A stretch of DNA of 64,000 bases from Xylophilus sp. (GCA_009914555.1 WNDY01000004.1:62001-126000); one strand, 5' to 3'; counted from the first letter of the stretch, positions 1-8,528 are shown. Notes: generated by a model not told the origin, from the letters alone. Made by a program: numbers and translations.

Positions 1-1620
1 GCCGGGGAAGCTCATGCTGCTCCAGGCGTTCTGCGCCCGCTGGCCGTCCTTCCAGTAGGAGGTCTGCACGAACAGCTTGCCCGGCTCGCTCTGGTCCCAC
101 AGGTAGACCCGGCCGCTCTGGGCCGCGCCCTCGATGCGCCGCACCTTGCCGCTCAGGTAGCCCGGGACGTGCTTGCTCAGGTCCTCGGCCGTGTTGTTGG
201 CCGTCTGCTGGTCGTACTGGTACTCCCAGAGCGCCGAGCGTCCGCTCGATGGTCCGGTGTAGTACAGGCTGTCGCCGAGCACCCGGGGCGGGCACACGGT
301 GTCGAGCTGGTACTTGGTCACCACGCCGATCACGGCGTCGGTCGGGGTCACGGCGTCGTCGCCGGGGATTTCGAGCTGGGCGTTGTCGCACAGGACCATG
401 AGCTTCGAGCGGAAGCCGACCATCCAGGCCACCTTCGCCACGTCCTGGGTCTCGATGGGCAGCGTCACCGGGTCCGCCGGCAGCACCTCGCGGGCGCTCT
501 GGCGGAAGAAGTTGAACAGGTCGTCGGCTTGGCTGGAGTACACGGTGTCGTCGGCGGCCAGCCAGAGCCGGCCCTTCCAGTTCGCCAGGGCCGTGAGCTT
601 GTAGCCCACGAAGTCCGGGAACGGGTTGGAGTCGTCGTCGCCCGTCTCGCGGGCCACCCAGGCGCAGGGTTGCAGCTCGAAGGCGTTGGTCGCGGTCTGG
701 TGCAGCCGGATGGGCAGCGTCGATGCGGTCAGGCTGCCGGTGGTGGCGCCGTTGGGCGCGTAGCTGCACTCGATCCAGGCGTTTTTCGCCGAGTCGTACC
801 GGACGTAGTAGGACGACTTCGTGGAGCCGGAGCCCAGGTCCACCAGGATCGGCACTCCGGTCTCGAAGGTCGCCGGCAGGTCCGAGGTCGCGGTGACACG
901 CCCCTTGATGGTGTAGGCGGCCTCCTCGTCCCAGTTGTTGGCGAACACGATGCTCGACAGGATCGAGGCCGAGGCCGTGACCTTGATGACGTTCGGGGCC
1001 ACCAGGGTCGCTGTGGCGCCGGGGAGCGAGGAAGTGATCCCGGTAGCGAGCTGGAGTGCGATGCTGTCGCGGCCGATGCTTGTGTTGGACGCGACCGTCA
1101 CGGACGCCGTGCCAACCTCGGAGGTCACCCGGTAAATCTGGGCGGCCGTCGAGGTCTTGCGGACCACGAGGTAGACAGCGGTCAGGTCGGTCACGGCCGT
1201 GACCGTAGAGCCCACCGTCACCTCGGTGTTGAGGATCAGCGTGGTGTCCGACAGGCTCAGGTAGCGCAGGCCCTCGGTGGTCGAGCCGATGTAGCTCTGC
1301 ACGTAGGGGCCGACGGTCAGGCTGGCCTGGATACCGGACTCGACGTTCCAGACCTCGATGCTGCCAGCCTCGGCGCGGCGCAGCACGACCCAGCGCTGGC
1401 CGTCCGTGGTGCGGAAGAAGTGGTGCCCGCTGGTGGCGTAGTTGGCGCCTTGCAGGGCGCCCACCAGCCGGGTGCCGGGACGGTCCACGAAGCCTGCGTA
1501 GTCCACGGAGGGCAGGAAGTTTTCCAGCTCCTGCATCTGGCTCGGCGAGCGCTGGAGGTACGCCTGCCGGCTCACGCCGTGGTACAGGCCGCCGATGCGC
1601 GGCTGGAGCAGCCCGTCCAT
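1..1620 (-). CDS. Tail tubular protein B (T7 gp12-like), 3' end cut by window edge
   Basis: An open frame of 540 codons runs from ATG at 1620 to the window edge without a stop. The N-terminus (MDGLLQPRIGGLYHGVSRQ) matches the conserved start of gp12-type tail nozzle proteins, which close the short podoviral tail and guide DNA ejection. The body is rich in Thr, Ser and Val beta-strand sequence, as expected for a propeller-like nozzle subunit. It follows the gp11-like gene with a TGATG overlap, the same order as in T7. T7 gp12 is about 790 residues, so roughly a third is probably missing here. Confidence 0.9.
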   Translation of the reverse strand, partial: MDGLLQPRIGGLYHGVSRQAYLQRSPSQMQELENFLPSVDYAGFVDRPGTRLVGALQGANYATSGHHFFRTTDGQRWVVLRRAEAGSIEVWNVESGIQASLTVGPYVQSYIGSTTEGLRYLSLSDTTLILNTEVTVGSTVTAVTDLTAVYLVVRKTSTAAQIYRVTSEVGTASVTVASNTSIGRDSIALQLATGITSSLPGATATLVAPNVIKVTASASILSSIVFANNWDEEAAYTIKGRVTATSDLPATFETGVPILVDLGSGSTKSSYYVRYDSAKNAWIECSYAPNGATTGSLTASTLPIRLHQTATNAFELQPCAWVARETGDDDSNPFPDFVGYKLTALANWKGRLWLAADDTVYSSQADDLFNFFRQSAREVLPADPVTLPIETQDVAKVAWMVGFRSKLMVLCDNAQLEIPGDDAVTPTDAVIGVVTKYQLDTVCPPRVLGDSLYYTGPSSGRSALWEYQYDQQTANNTAEDLSKHVPGYLSGKVRRIEGAAQSGRVYLWDQSEPGKLFVQTSYWKDGQRAQNAWSSMSFPG

Positions 1621-2192
1621 CAGACGAGCCTCCGGTGGACCCGGCGGCGCAGGTAGTACAGGTCGGGGTTGTCGAGCATGTTGAAGTCGTCAATGACGGA
1701 CTCGGCGTCCCGGGCGTCGCCCTGGGCCTCGTACTGCTCCTCCTGCGCGAACTGGTCGAGCTGCGAGGAGCCGACGTAGGAGCGCTGGTACGCCTTGATG
1801 GCGCGGCCCACGACCTCGCGCTGAACGTGGTAAGGGCAGTCCTCGAAGGCGAAGGACCGGATGAGGTTGACCTCAAGGTCCGCGTCGAATTCGTCGCTCT
1901 TGCGGTCCACGTCGTACAGGCGGTCGCCGCGTTGAACGATGTTGCGGTTGGGGTCGGAGGACGCGACGTGGAGGACGCTGGCCGGGATCAGGACATGACC
2001 GTCCGAGTCGGGTCCGGTCTTCCAGCCGTTGTCGGTGTTGAAGTCCCAACCCTTGGCGAGGACCTTGATGGTCTCGGCGTCCAGGACGGCACCGGCATTG
2101 GCGTAGTCGCCGGCTCCAGCCACCTCCACGAGGATGACCTGTTCGCCTACGGCCACGAGAATCTGGTTGATGGCTTGGAGTCGTGTGAGCAT
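1620..2192 (-). CDS. Tail tubular protein A (T7 gp11-like)
   Basis: This 190-residue protein is close to T7 gp11 in length (about 196). It forms the ring that joins the portal to the tail nozzle. The N-terminal MLTRLQAINQILVAVGE and the middle segment with GDRLYDVDR are typical of the gp11 family (podovirus tail tubular A). It lies between the capsid terminator and the gp12-like gene, in the T7 order. The ATG at 2192 has only a weak purine stretch upstream. Confidence 0.9.
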   Translation of the reverse strand: MLTRLQAINQILVAVGEQVILVEVAGAGDYANAGAVLDAETIKVLAKGWDFNTDNGWKTGPDSDGHVLIPASVLHVASSDPNRNIVQRGDRLYDVDRKSDEFDADLEVNLIRSFAFEDCPYHVQREVVGRAIKAYQRSYVGSSQLDQFAQEEQYEAQGDARDAESVIDDFNMLDNPDLYYLRRRVHRRLV

Positions 2193-2217
2193 GTGAGAGG
2201 CGCCCCGAAGGGCGAAG

Positions 2218-2244
2218 AAAAAACCCAGCCGGGCGAGGGCTGGG
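2218..2244 (-). terminator. Intrinsic terminator after the major capsid gene (T-phi position)
   Basis: On the minus strand CCCAGCC pairs with GGCTGGG around a 7-nt CTCGCCC loop, followed by six T (plus-strand A-run 2218-2223). It lies 9 nt past the capsid stop and before the tail genes. T7 has its T-phi terminator at exactly this place, so partial termination likely sets high capsid and lower tail expression. Confidence 0.85.
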
Positions 2245-2252
2245 TCTGGGGG

Positions 2253-3260
2253 TTACCGCTTAACCGGCGGGGGGAGGCGGAACTCCACTGCGTATTCGCT
2301 ACGCAGGGTGCCGTGGCCCTTGATGGTCTTGGCGACCAGGAAGTCCTCCTGGCGGCGAACGTCGCGGGCGGTTTCCACGGTCACGTCCAGCAGGCTCAGG
2401 GTCGCCACGGCGTCCGGGAGCCACAGGAGACCCGTGGTCTTCGAGTAGTCCGAGCGGTACTTGGGGTACACGCTGGTCACGGCCGTCTCGTTGGTGTTCG
2501 GCAGGAGGTTGGACGGGAAGATCGTCACGCCCTCGAAGCGGATGGCTTCGGTCGGGGTCGAGCCCACGCCGGCTTCTGCCAGGGTGATTTCCTTGTTCAG
2601 GTTCAGGTACACCCCGTTCGTGTTCTTCGCGTACTTGATCGCGTCGAACACGTTGTAGTTCACCACGCCGTAGATGGTGGCGCCGATGGGCACGTTCTTG
2701 GCGAACAGCGCACGCTTGGCGGCGCGGATGCCGTCCACCCAGGTCACGCCGTCAGCGGCCGAGGTATTCACGAGGCCGGCGTCGGTGATGACGGTGCCGC
2801 CCGAGTGCGGGATGTTGGCCGAGCCGGTGTCGCGGGCCGCCAGCGCGATGCTGCGGAAGACGTTCTGGTCGATGGCGCGAGCCAGGACCGCGCCCATTTC
2901 GGTGGAAATGGGGCTGCGGATGTCGAAGTGCGACATCAGAACGTCCAGGTCCCACAGCGCGTGGCTGGCCGTCAGCGGGCCGTCCACGGTCACCGTGACC
3001 TCATCGGTCAGGAAACCGTTGCCCAGGAGTTCCTGGCCGCGCGTGATGTACTCGGCCGTGGACACGCCGGTGCGCGGGAACTGCCAGCTCTTGCCGGCGC
3101 CGATGGACTTCTCGCGGGTCTTGCCGGCGGTCAGGGTGTTGGCCGTCAGGGCCGTGAGGACTTCGCCGCCGAACTGCTTGAGGAACAGGTTGCGGTCGTC
3201 GGTCGTGGAGGTACCCTGGCCGAATGCGGTGGGGTTGCCGGGATTGCTAGAGAAAGCCAT
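2253..3260 (-). CDS. Major capsid protein (T7 gp10-like)
   Basis: The 335-residue product is the HK97-fold shell protein, compared with about 345 residues for T7 gp10A. It has the typical N-terminal segment with DDRNLFLKQFGGEVLTAL, a central region with a conserved SHFDIRSPISTEMGAVLARA, and a C-terminal domain. The start at 3260 follows a clear AAGGAAAG ribosome site. It is preceded by the scaffold gene and a 138-nt untranslated gap, and is followed by a strong terminator, so it is set apart for high expression. Confidence 0.95.
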   Translation of the reverse strand: MAFSSNPGNPTAFGQGTSTTDDRNLFLKQFGGEVLTALTANTLTAGKTREKSIGAGKSWQFPRTGVSTAEYITRGQELLGNGFLTDEVTVTVDGPLTASHALWDLDVLMSHFDIRSPISTEMGAVLARAIDQNVFRSIALAARDTGSANIPHSGGTVITDAGLVNTSAADGVTWVDGIRAAKRALFAKNVPIGATIYGVVNYNVFDAIKYAKNTNGVYLNLNKEITLAEAGVGSTPTEAIRFEGVTIFPSNLLPNTNETAVTSVYPKYRSDYSKTTGLLWLPDAVATLSLLDVTVETARDVRRQEDFLVAKTIKGHGTLRSEYAVEFRLPPPVKR

Positions 3261-3398
3261 TGCAGCTTCTTTCCTTGGAAGGTAGGGACGAGCCGACCCC
3301 CGCCGCCTGGGAATGGCGGACGGACGGGATCAGCGGAGGGAGGGGGAGAGGCGAGAACCGACCCGTGCGCCTTGTGGGCGCAGAGGGGCCGGCCGTGT
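3261..3398 (-). promoter_or_regulatory. Capsid leader region, with a 6-bp stem hairpin at 3366-3382
   Basis: This 138-nt gap between scaffold stop and capsid start is one of the few non-coding stretches of the prophage. It contains TGCGCC-CACAA-GGCGCA, a perfect 6-bp stem without a T-run, and ends in a strong ribosome site (AAGGAAAG). T7 has a promoter and a processing site here. I see no copy of the TAGCACGAATCACC motif found near the polymerase genes, so no promoter can be named. Confidence 0.4.
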
Positions 3399-4193
3399 TC
3401 AGAAGCGCGAGTGGCGCAGCTTCTCGGCCACGTCGGCGCGGTACGCCTCGGAGGTCTGGTAGCGCTTGTCGAGCATCGCGGCGGTCATTTCGGACTTGTC
3501 GCGGAAGCCCACGGGCTGGGGCGCAGCAGTGCCGTTGACTTGGTGCAGACGCGGCTCGGAGCCAGCCGTCATCCGCTGCCGAAGCAGCGCGATGGCGTCG
3601 GCGGCGTTCGGGCCGTTCAGCTCGCGGTCATAGAACGAGCGCTGCTCGGAGGTGAGGTTCTTCTGGCCCCAGGCGACGAGCGCGTTGAACTGCTCGGCAC
3701 CACCGGCGGCCTCGTGCAGCGAGCGGGTCTGCTCGCGGGCCAGGGCCTGCTGGCCGGCCAGGAACTGCTTGTGCGCCTCGGCGACCTGCTCGGCAGACCA
3801 GCCGGTCTGCTGGGCGAACGCCTGGGCCACGGTGTCGTCCAGGGCCTCGGCCGAGAACCCGGCGGTGAAGGCGTCGTAGTCCAGTGAGGGCGCGGTGCCC
3901 TCGGTCTCACCGCCCGGCTGGGTCGTGTCGCCCGGGGCCGTAGGTGTATCGGCCGGTGGGTCGGTGAGCTTCGGAACGGCTGGGGGCGTCGCAGCGGGCT
4001 CGGCCGGCGGCGCCGTCTGGGCCTGGGTGGCCGGGGGCGTCGCAGCGGCAGGCTCGTGCTTGGCGAACTGGGCGTCGTAGGCCGCGATCATGGCGGCCCG
4101 GTGCTCGGGAGAGCCTGGCGAGGGCGGCGTGACCGCAGGCGTCTCGGCTGGTGCGGGGGCGCCCGTGCCGGGCTCTTGGGGGGTGTCGCTCAT
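3399..4193 (-). CDS. Capsid assembly scaffolding protein (T7 gp9-like)
   Basis: The 264-residue protein is acidic and rich in Pro, Ala, Thr and Glu in its first 110 residues, then mostly helical with many charged residues. This composition, the length (T7 gp9 is about 307) and the place between portal and capsid identify the scaffold that guides procapsid assembly and then leaves. Its ATG overlaps the portal stop as ATGA. The C-terminal basic helix ends in LRHSRF, suiting a capsid-binding tail. Confidence 0.88.
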   Translation of the reverse strand: MSDTPQEPGTGAPAPAETPAVTPPSPGSPEHRAAMIAAYDAQFAKHEPAAATPPATQAQTAPPAEPAATPPAVPKLTDPPADTPTAPGDTTQPGGETEGTAPSLDYDAFTAGFSAEALDDTVAQAFAQQTGWSAEQVAEAHKQFLAGQQALAREQTRSLHEAAGGAEQFNALVAWGQKNLTSEQRSFYDRELNGPNAADAIALLRQRMTAGSEPRLHQVNGTAAPQPVGFRDKSEMTAAMLDKRYQTSEAYRADVAEKLRHSRF

Positions 4194-5710
4194 TGGGGTT
4201 CAGGTTGTTGTTGGGCCATCGCGTTGATGGCCGGGGCGGTGCCCCTATCGACAATGGATTGCTGCATCGCCTGCTCCTGCGCCGCCTGCTTCTCGGCCTG
4301 GACCTGCTGCTCGGACTTGACGCCGCCAGGGAATCCAAGGGCCGCCACGGTGGGCGTGAGGATGGTGTTGAAGTCGATGCGGGAGGCGGCCTCGGCCTGG
4401 AAGGCTTGGGGCACCTCGGCGAACAGGCCGAACAAGGCGCGAGCCTTGTTGACCTGGGCGTCCTTGCCCAGCGCTTCGAGGCCGGTGGTGACCTCGATCA
4501 CGGTCTTGTCGCCAATCTCGGGCAGTTCCTGGCGGGACTGCATCTGCGCGATGAGCTTCTTGATGCGCCACGCCTGGAGTTCCACGGCCAGCAGGGAATA
4601 GACCCCGCCCAGCGCCTGCTCGATTTCCGAGGCCAGCATCTGGAGTTCGTAGGCCGTGACCCGCTCGGCGTCGCGCCGGAGGTCCCCGGTCAGCAGGAAC
4701 GCCTGGGCGAGGCCACGCTGGAGGTCCTGCTTCTCGGCGCTCAGCGTCTGGACGGCGTTGCCGTTGTTGAATTGGAACGGCTGGATGTCGCCCTGCTGGC
4801 CGCCGCGACCCGAGAGCACAGCGCCGTTGCGGGCCTCAGCGATCCGCTTGCGCAGGTTGCCGCCGGCCGCGTTGGGTGCGACGAAGATCAGGTTGCGGGC
4901 CGCGAGGGCGCCGAGTTCGCGGATTTGCTGGGAGGTCGCGTCGAGGCCCAGGAGGTCCGAGTAGTTCGCCTCGACATGGCCGCGTCCATAGTTCTCGCCC
5001 GGGACGATTTCCCAGGCCAGGGCGTTGGCCGGCATCAGCCCGTGGTGCTCGGTCTCCGGCAGGACGGGCGCATGGCCCAGGTCCTGCTGCACCGTGTAGC
5101 GCCGCTCGTCCTTGCGGACGAAGCGGGTGTACAGGACCACATCGGCGGTCTCCTTGAGGTCCGTGTAGCCACGGAGTTCCTCGGGGAGCGCCCGGACCTT
5201 GAGCTTCTCGGCGGTCACCAGTTCGATCACGGTGCCTTGCCAGTCGCGCACGCAGACGTACTGCTCCAGGCGGAACTGCTTGATCGTGCCGTCAGGCAGG
5301 ATGTGTTCGCAGATGTTCCCGGCCACGATCAGGTGCAGCAGCGACGTGTAGGTCGGCCGGCGCCAGTGGAGCGCCTCGATCTTGTCGTTGATGAGCTTCT
5401 CGCACTTGGCGAGACCGAGGGTCACGTCCGGCGGAACGTCCATCGTCTGCTGCTGCATCAGGACGGTCGCGGGGACCTTGAGGTTGAACGAGGAGGTCCC
5501 GGGCGGCAGGAGCGCCATGAGGAGCTTGGCCGCGAGGTTGACCACGGCGCGGGCGCCGAAGGACTGGTACGTCTGGGGCAGGACCACGGACGGGCTCTGG
5601 CCCTCGGGCGGACACACGCTCTGCACGGTCAGCGCCGAGCCGGCGCGGGCGCGGCTGAGGAACGGCTCGCGCTCGGCCGACAGCTCGGCGTAGCGGTCGG
5701 CGAGCCTCAC
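4190..5710 (-). CDS. Portal (head-tail connector) protein (T7 gp8-like)
   Basis: The 506-residue product (T7 gp8 is about 536) is the dodecameric portal through which DNA is packaged. The N-terminus contains the conserved LPQTYQSFGARAVVNLAAKL segment, and the middle carries the wing and clip regions typical of Podoviridae head-to-tail joining proteins. The GTG start at 5710 overlaps the stop of the preceding small gene as GTGA. The C-terminal 50 residues are Gln-rich. It is directly followed by the scaffold gene. Confidence 0.93.
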   Translation of the reverse strand: MRLADRYAELSAEREPFLSRARAGSALTVQSVCPPEGQSPSVVLPQTYQSFGARAVVNLAAKLLMALLPPGTSSFNLKVPATVLMQQQTMDVPPDVTLGLAKCEKLINDKIEALHWRRPTYTSLLHLIVAGNICEHILPDGTIKQFRLEQYVCVRDWQGTVIELVTAEKLKVRALPEELRGYTDLKETADVVLYTRFVRKDERRYTVQQDLGHAPVLPETEHHGLMPANALAWEIVPGENYGRGHVEANYSDLLGLDATSQQIRELGALAARNLIFVAPNAAGGNLRKRIAEARNGAVLSGRGGQQGDIQPFQFNNGNAVQTLSAEKQDLQRGLAQAFLLTGDLRRDAERVTAYELQMLASEIEQALGGVYSLLAVELQAWRIKKLIAQMQSRQELPEIGDKTVIEVTTGLEALGKDAQVNKARALFGLFAEVPQAFQAEAASRIDFNTILTPTVAALGFPGGVKSEQQVQAEKQAAQEQAMQQSIVDRGTAPAINAMAQQQPEPQ

Positions 5711-5901
5711 AGTTGCACGCCCACGCCCGACGATGCGGTGCTGGTGGCCGGGGCCGTGAGGTAGGTGGCGCGGAGGGCGTTGCGGTTCGCCTTGCGCTTG
5801 GCGGCCGTGTCGGTGGCCGAGTCTTCGGCCCCGAAGATGGCCTTGGCGGCCGGGGCGTCAGGCTGCGTGGGCTGCACCGTCGTCGTCTTTGGACTGGACA
5901 T
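5707..5901 (-). CDS. Small virion or tail-assembly protein just before the portal gene
   Basis: This 64-residue, Ala/Thr-rich, hydrophilic protein lies immediately before the portal gene, where T7 carries gene 7.3 (a small tail protein). It has no recognisable domain; a basic AAKRKANRNALRATYL segment is the only distinctive part. The ATG at 5901 lies inside the end of the GNAT gene and the stop overlaps the portal GTG. The T7 7.3 comparison rests on position and size only. Confidence 0.6.
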   Translation of the reverse strand: MSSPKTTTVQPTQPDAPAAKAIFGAEDSATDTAAKRKANRNALRATYLTAPATSTASSGVGVQL

Positions 5902-6217
5902 AGAGGGGGAGGTAGTGGTGCGAGCCGGCCTCCTGGAAGCCGAGGCGCCGCACCAGCGGTGCGTGCTCGGGCAAGGGCTCGGCCCAGACGCCGATGGCGC
6001 CGGTGGCTCGCGCTGACGCGGCGAGAAAACGGAGGGTTCGCGGGGTGACCCAGCGGCCGTGGAAGGCCGGGTCTATGGCGACGTGAAGACGGACGGTGCG
6101 GAAGGGGCGCGGCTCGAACCAGACGGCCCCGACAGGGCCAGCCACGCCACGAAGCAGGCAGACCGCAGATCGCGCAAGTAGAGGCTGAGTCCACTCCGCA
6201 GCGAATGGGTGACCCAC
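5858..6217 (-). CDS. GNAT-fold acetyltransferase-like phage protein, start uncertain
   Basis: The reading frame has a GNAT-like plan: a beta strand with VGAVWFEP, a second strand RTVRLHVAI, a helix LRFLAASARATGA, a strand IGVWAEPL, and the closing VRRLGFQEAG typical of N-acetyltransferases. Related small GNAT-like proteins are known in T7-type virion regions. No ATG lies in frame near the upstream stop at 6240. The GTG that overlaps that stop (6243) is in another frame. The first in-frame GTG is 6217, giving 119 residues, so either translation starts there or the 5' end carries an indel. Confidence 0.6.
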   Translation of the reverse strand: MGHPFAAEWTQPLLARSAVCLLRGVAGPVGAVWFEPRPFRTVRLHVAIDPAFHGRWVTPRTLRFLAASARATGAIGVWAEPLPEHAPLVRRLGFQEAGSHHYLPLYVQSKDDDGAAHAA

Positions 6218-6239
6218 CAGCCGGAGGACACGAGCCGCG

Positions 6240-6611
6240 TCACGCGCTGCTCGCCTCCTGCGGGCTCGGCCGGCCGTTGGCCGCGTCCACGTCGTCTGCG
6301 ATGGATCGCAGCGATTGGATGGCTTCATGGAACCCGGTGAGTTCGTGGGCCGCCGTGTAGTCGCGGGCGCCCACAAGGGTCGTGATGTCCGTCAGTGGCA
6401 CGAGCTGCGCGAGGTAGTCCGCCAGCAGGCGAATCTCGGTGGCGCCCGGCAGGTCCGGCGGCAGGCCGTCGTCGCCTATCCTGAGAGTCTTAGGTATAGG
6501 GTTAGGACCGGCATCATTCTGCGGGGGTTTATTCCTGGCGACCCACGCGGAGCTTGGCGTACCACGCTTGAAGCGCTTCCAGGCGCGTCGCATTGCGGTT
6601 GCAAACCCCAT
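6240..6611 (-). CDS. Hypothetical phage protein, 123 aa
   Basis: No family is recognised. The N-terminus is basic (MRRAWKRFKRG), followed by a Pro/Asn-rich linker and then a helical, acidic segment from about residue 58 (ATEIRLLADYLAQLVPL) to the end. It starts inside the end of the Rz gene and is followed by the GNAT frame. Its position between lysis and head genes would fit a DNA-packaging or small virion protein, but nothing in the sequence proves it. Confidence 0.6.
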   Translation of the reverse strand: MGFATAMRRAWKRFKRGTPSSAWVARNKPPQNDAGPNPIPKTLRIGDDGLPPDLPGATEIRLLADYLAQLVPLTDITTLVGARDYTAAHELTGFHEAIQSLRSIADDVDAANGRPSPQEASSA

Positions 6612-7059
6612 AGTTCACCTCGACGGATTCGACAAGGTCGGCGACGGAAGCGTCCGCTTGATCGCCACCAGCTTCTCCGGGGGCGCTGCCAGTTCCGCCG
6701 GCAGCTCCGGCAGCTCGCTCACGAAGCTCGGCTGCTTGGTCGAGCAGCCCGGCAACGCGAGCATCAAGACGAGCAGCACGAAGATCGGAAGCAGCCAGCG
6801 CGGCCTGGAGGTCACGGGATACACGGTCATGTTCAGCTTTCTGGTTGGTGAGTTGGGTCTGGAGGGAGGCCACCGCAGCGGCCGAGACCTTGGCGTCGGA
6901 TGCGCGGGCCGCCTTGACGGCAGCGTCCTGGCGCACCTGGGCGGCCTGGGCCTCCTGGGCTGCGCCGAGGTCGATGAGGTGGGAGCGGTAGGCCCAGCCC
7001 CCGGCCAGGACGGCCAGGGAGGCGAGGACGGCCAGGACGGCACGGGAGAGCGTGGTCAT
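6529..7059 (-). CDS. Rz-like i-spanin
   Basis: The 176-residue product has one N-terminal transmembrane segment (residues about 5-24, SRAVLAVLASLAVLAGGWAY) and then a long Ala/Gln/Arg-rich coiled coil to about residue 125. This is the plan of Rz-type inner-membrane spanins, which fuse inner and outer membranes at lysis. Its ATG overlaps the dNMP kinase stop as ATGA. A lipoprotein gene is embedded in another frame (6615-6830), as in classical nested Rz/Rz1 pairs. No holin or endolysin is seen nearby. Confidence 0.85.
   Translation of the reverse strand: MTTLSRAVLAVLASLAVLAGGWAYRSHLIDLGAAQEAQAAQVRQDAAVKAARASDAKVSAAAVASLQTQLTNQKAEHDRVSRDLQAALAASDLRAARLDARVAGLLDQAAELRERAAGAAGGTGSAPGEAGGDQADASVADLVESVEVNYGVCNRNATRLEALQAWYAKLRVGRQE
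6615..6830 (-). CDS. Rz1-like o-spanin lipoprotein, nested in Rz
   Basis: The 71-residue product starts at ATG 6830 and lies entirely inside the Rz-like gene in a different frame. It has a short signal peptide with a clear lipobox (LALPGC, Cys at about residue 29), followed by a Pro-rich stretch typical of Rz1 (SELPELPAELAAPPEK). It would be an outer-membrane lipoprotein that partners the i-spanin across the periplasm. The nested layout strongly supports both calls. Confidence 0.85.
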   Translation of the reverse strand: MTVYPVTSRPRWLLPIFVLLVLMLALPGCSTKQPSFVSELPELPAELAAPPEKLVAIKRTLPSPTLSNPSR

Positions 7060-7655
7060 GCGCGGAACGACTCCAGCAGCGCGGTGTCTGCCTTCTCGGC
7101 CCGGCGCCACAGGCCGTACAGGAAGTGCTCGACCTCCTTGTGCAAGGCCGACAGCGAGAGGTCGTTGAAGATGATGAAGTCCCGGGGGTCCCGGGCTACA
7201 CCGGCTTCGCTCGGATGCGAGGAGACCTCCAGGGCATCGGGCCGCACGATGTGCAGCACCACGCCGCCGGCCGCGCGGATCGCCTCGGCCTCGTTGTCGA
7301 AGCGCACGTCGCTGATGACGGCCCGGCCGCCCGGAATCGTCTCGGCGGCCGCCAGGGCGCGGCGCACCCAGAAGTCCTCGCGGACGAGCTGGCGGCCCCA
7401 CTCGGTGCCCAGCGTCTGCATGAGCTGGCGGGGCGACTTGCCGATCCAGAGGATCACGGCCTCCTTGACCTCGGTATTCTCCAGCTCGGCCAGGGTGATG
7501 CCGGTGAGCTGGGCGACGAATTCGCGGATCGGGGCGGCGAAGGACAGGTTGGAGTAGCCGTACTCGGCGGTCAGCCGGTCGGCGACCGTGGTCTTGCCCG
7601 TGCGGGCGCGGCCGGCAAGGCCGATCAGGGGGAATGCCTTAACGTGCGATGTCAT
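7056..7655 (-). CDS. Deoxynucleoside monophosphate kinase
   Basis: The 199-residue protein starts with a P-loop (GLAGRARTGKTTVADRL, residues about 12-28) and contains the LID/NMP-binding features of phage dNMP kinases, including SFAAPIREFV and the late VISDVRFDNEAEAIRAAGG segment with bound-nucleotide residues. It phosphorylates dNMPs to dNDPs to feed phage DNA synthesis. It overlaps the end of the exonuclease gene by 17 nt and is coupled to the spanin gene. Length agrees with phage dNMP kinases of this class. Confidence 0.88.
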   Translation of the reverse strand: MTSHVKAFPLIGLAGRARTGKTTVADRLTAEYGYSNLSFAAPIREFVAQLTGITLAELENTEVKEAVILWIGKSPRQLMQTLGTEWGRQLVREDFWVRRALAAAETIPGGRAVISDVRFDNEAEAIRAAGGVVLHIVRPDALEVSSHPSEAGVARDPRDFIIFNDLSLSALHKEVEHFLYGLWRRAEKADTALLESFRA

Positions 7656-8430
7656 GTGCGTTGAACTCGATTCGGTGGTGGGCGACGCGGTAGCGCACGT
7701 CCCCGGTGCTGGGGTCGTACTCCCCAGGTCGGAGGATTCGGGAGAGTTGGGCCTGCACCAGGGCGTCCTGGGCGGTCTGGGCCACGTCGCGGTGCTTGCC
7801 GGCCTTCGGGCGCTCGAAGCGCCGGACGACCTCGGGCCACCACTCGCTCATGCGGGAGCCGCCGAGCAGGGTGTCCTCGGCGCCCTTGGGGCCGCAGCCG
7901 ATGCAGCCGGCGAAGCCGTCCGTGGAGTCGCCCATGAGGGTCTGGGTCATCCACCAGTGGTCCGCGCGGTCGGGCGTGATGGTCACGGAGCGGCCGGCCT
8001 TCGGACTGTAGAGCCGGCCTGGGATCGTCTTCATGTCCTTGTCGGACGAGCAGATGACGGCCCCCTTGCCGGCCAGGACGCCCAGGGTGTCGTCGGCTTC
8101 GAGGCCGCGATACCACACGGCGTCCCAGCGCTCGATGGCCCAGGCTTCGAGGCCGGCGTAGATCACGGGCTTCTCGCCGCGCCCGGACTTGTAGGCGGGG
8201 AACAGGCCCCGGCGGAACAGGCCGCGCTCGGGAGGCGAGACCACGAAGGTCAGGTCCACCGCGCCGGCCGAGTCACGCCAGGATTCGACCAGGGAGACCA
8301 GGGTTTCCTGGGCCTCCTCCAGCGTCGGCAGGCGGGTCGCGCATTCGCCGCTGTCCCAGTCCACCTCCTCGCGCTTGATGACGCAAGCCTTGTAGATGGC
8401 TTCGTCACCGTCGATGAGGGCGACGGTCAA
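7639..8430 (-). CDS. 5'-3' exonuclease, FEN/T7 gp6-type
   Basis: The 263-residue product carries the flap-nuclease signature: an N-terminal LIDGDEAIYKA, then GLEADDTLGVLA (metal-binding acidic cluster), SSDKDMKTIPG, and the helix-hairpin segment MGDSTDGFAGCIGCGPKGAE. T7 gp6, the equivalent, removes RNA primers and degrades host DNA; it is about 300 residues. The likely start is TTG at 8430, overlapping the previous stop as TTGA. It follows polymerase, as in T7. Confidence 0.92.
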   Translation of the reverse strand: MTVALIDGDEAIYKACVIKREEVDWDSGECATRLPTLEEAQETLVSLVESWRDSAGAVDLTFVVSPPERGLFRRGLFPAYKSGRGEKPVIYAGLEAWAIERWDAVWYRGLEADDTLGVLAGKGAVICSSDKDMKTIPGRLYSPKAGRSVTITPDRADHWWMTQTLMGDSTDGFAGCIGCGPKGAEDTLLGGSRMSEWWPEVVRRFERPKAGKHRDVAQTAQDALVQAQLSRILRPGEYDPSTGDVRYRVAHHRIEFNAHDIAR

Positions 8431-8528
8431 TCCCGCCCCTCGCCCTTGGCGTGGCGGTGCTCCAGGTAGCCCATGAAGGCCGCCACGCTCACCAGGGCCA
8501 CGGCCGCGATGAGGTCGGCGCCGGTCAC
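8427..8528 (-). CDS. Tiny membrane peptide, 33 aa
   Basis: A 33-codon frame fits exactly between the nucleotidyltransferase and the exonuclease, with a GTGA overlap on one side and TTGA on the other. The product is one hydrophobic helix (LIAAVALVSVAAFMGYL) followed by a charged tail (EHRHAKGEGRD). The perfect coupling on both sides is the main support for it being translated. Its function is unknown; it is short for a holin. Confidence 0.55.
   Translation of the reverse strand: MTGADLIAAVALVSVAAFMGYLEHRHAKGEGRD

Noticed and set aside
169..3887. Long plus-strand frames opposite the phage tail, capsid and scaffold genes
   Set aside because: They are Arg/Gly/His/Val-rich shadows; the minus-strand products match T7 gp12, gp11, gp10 and gp9.
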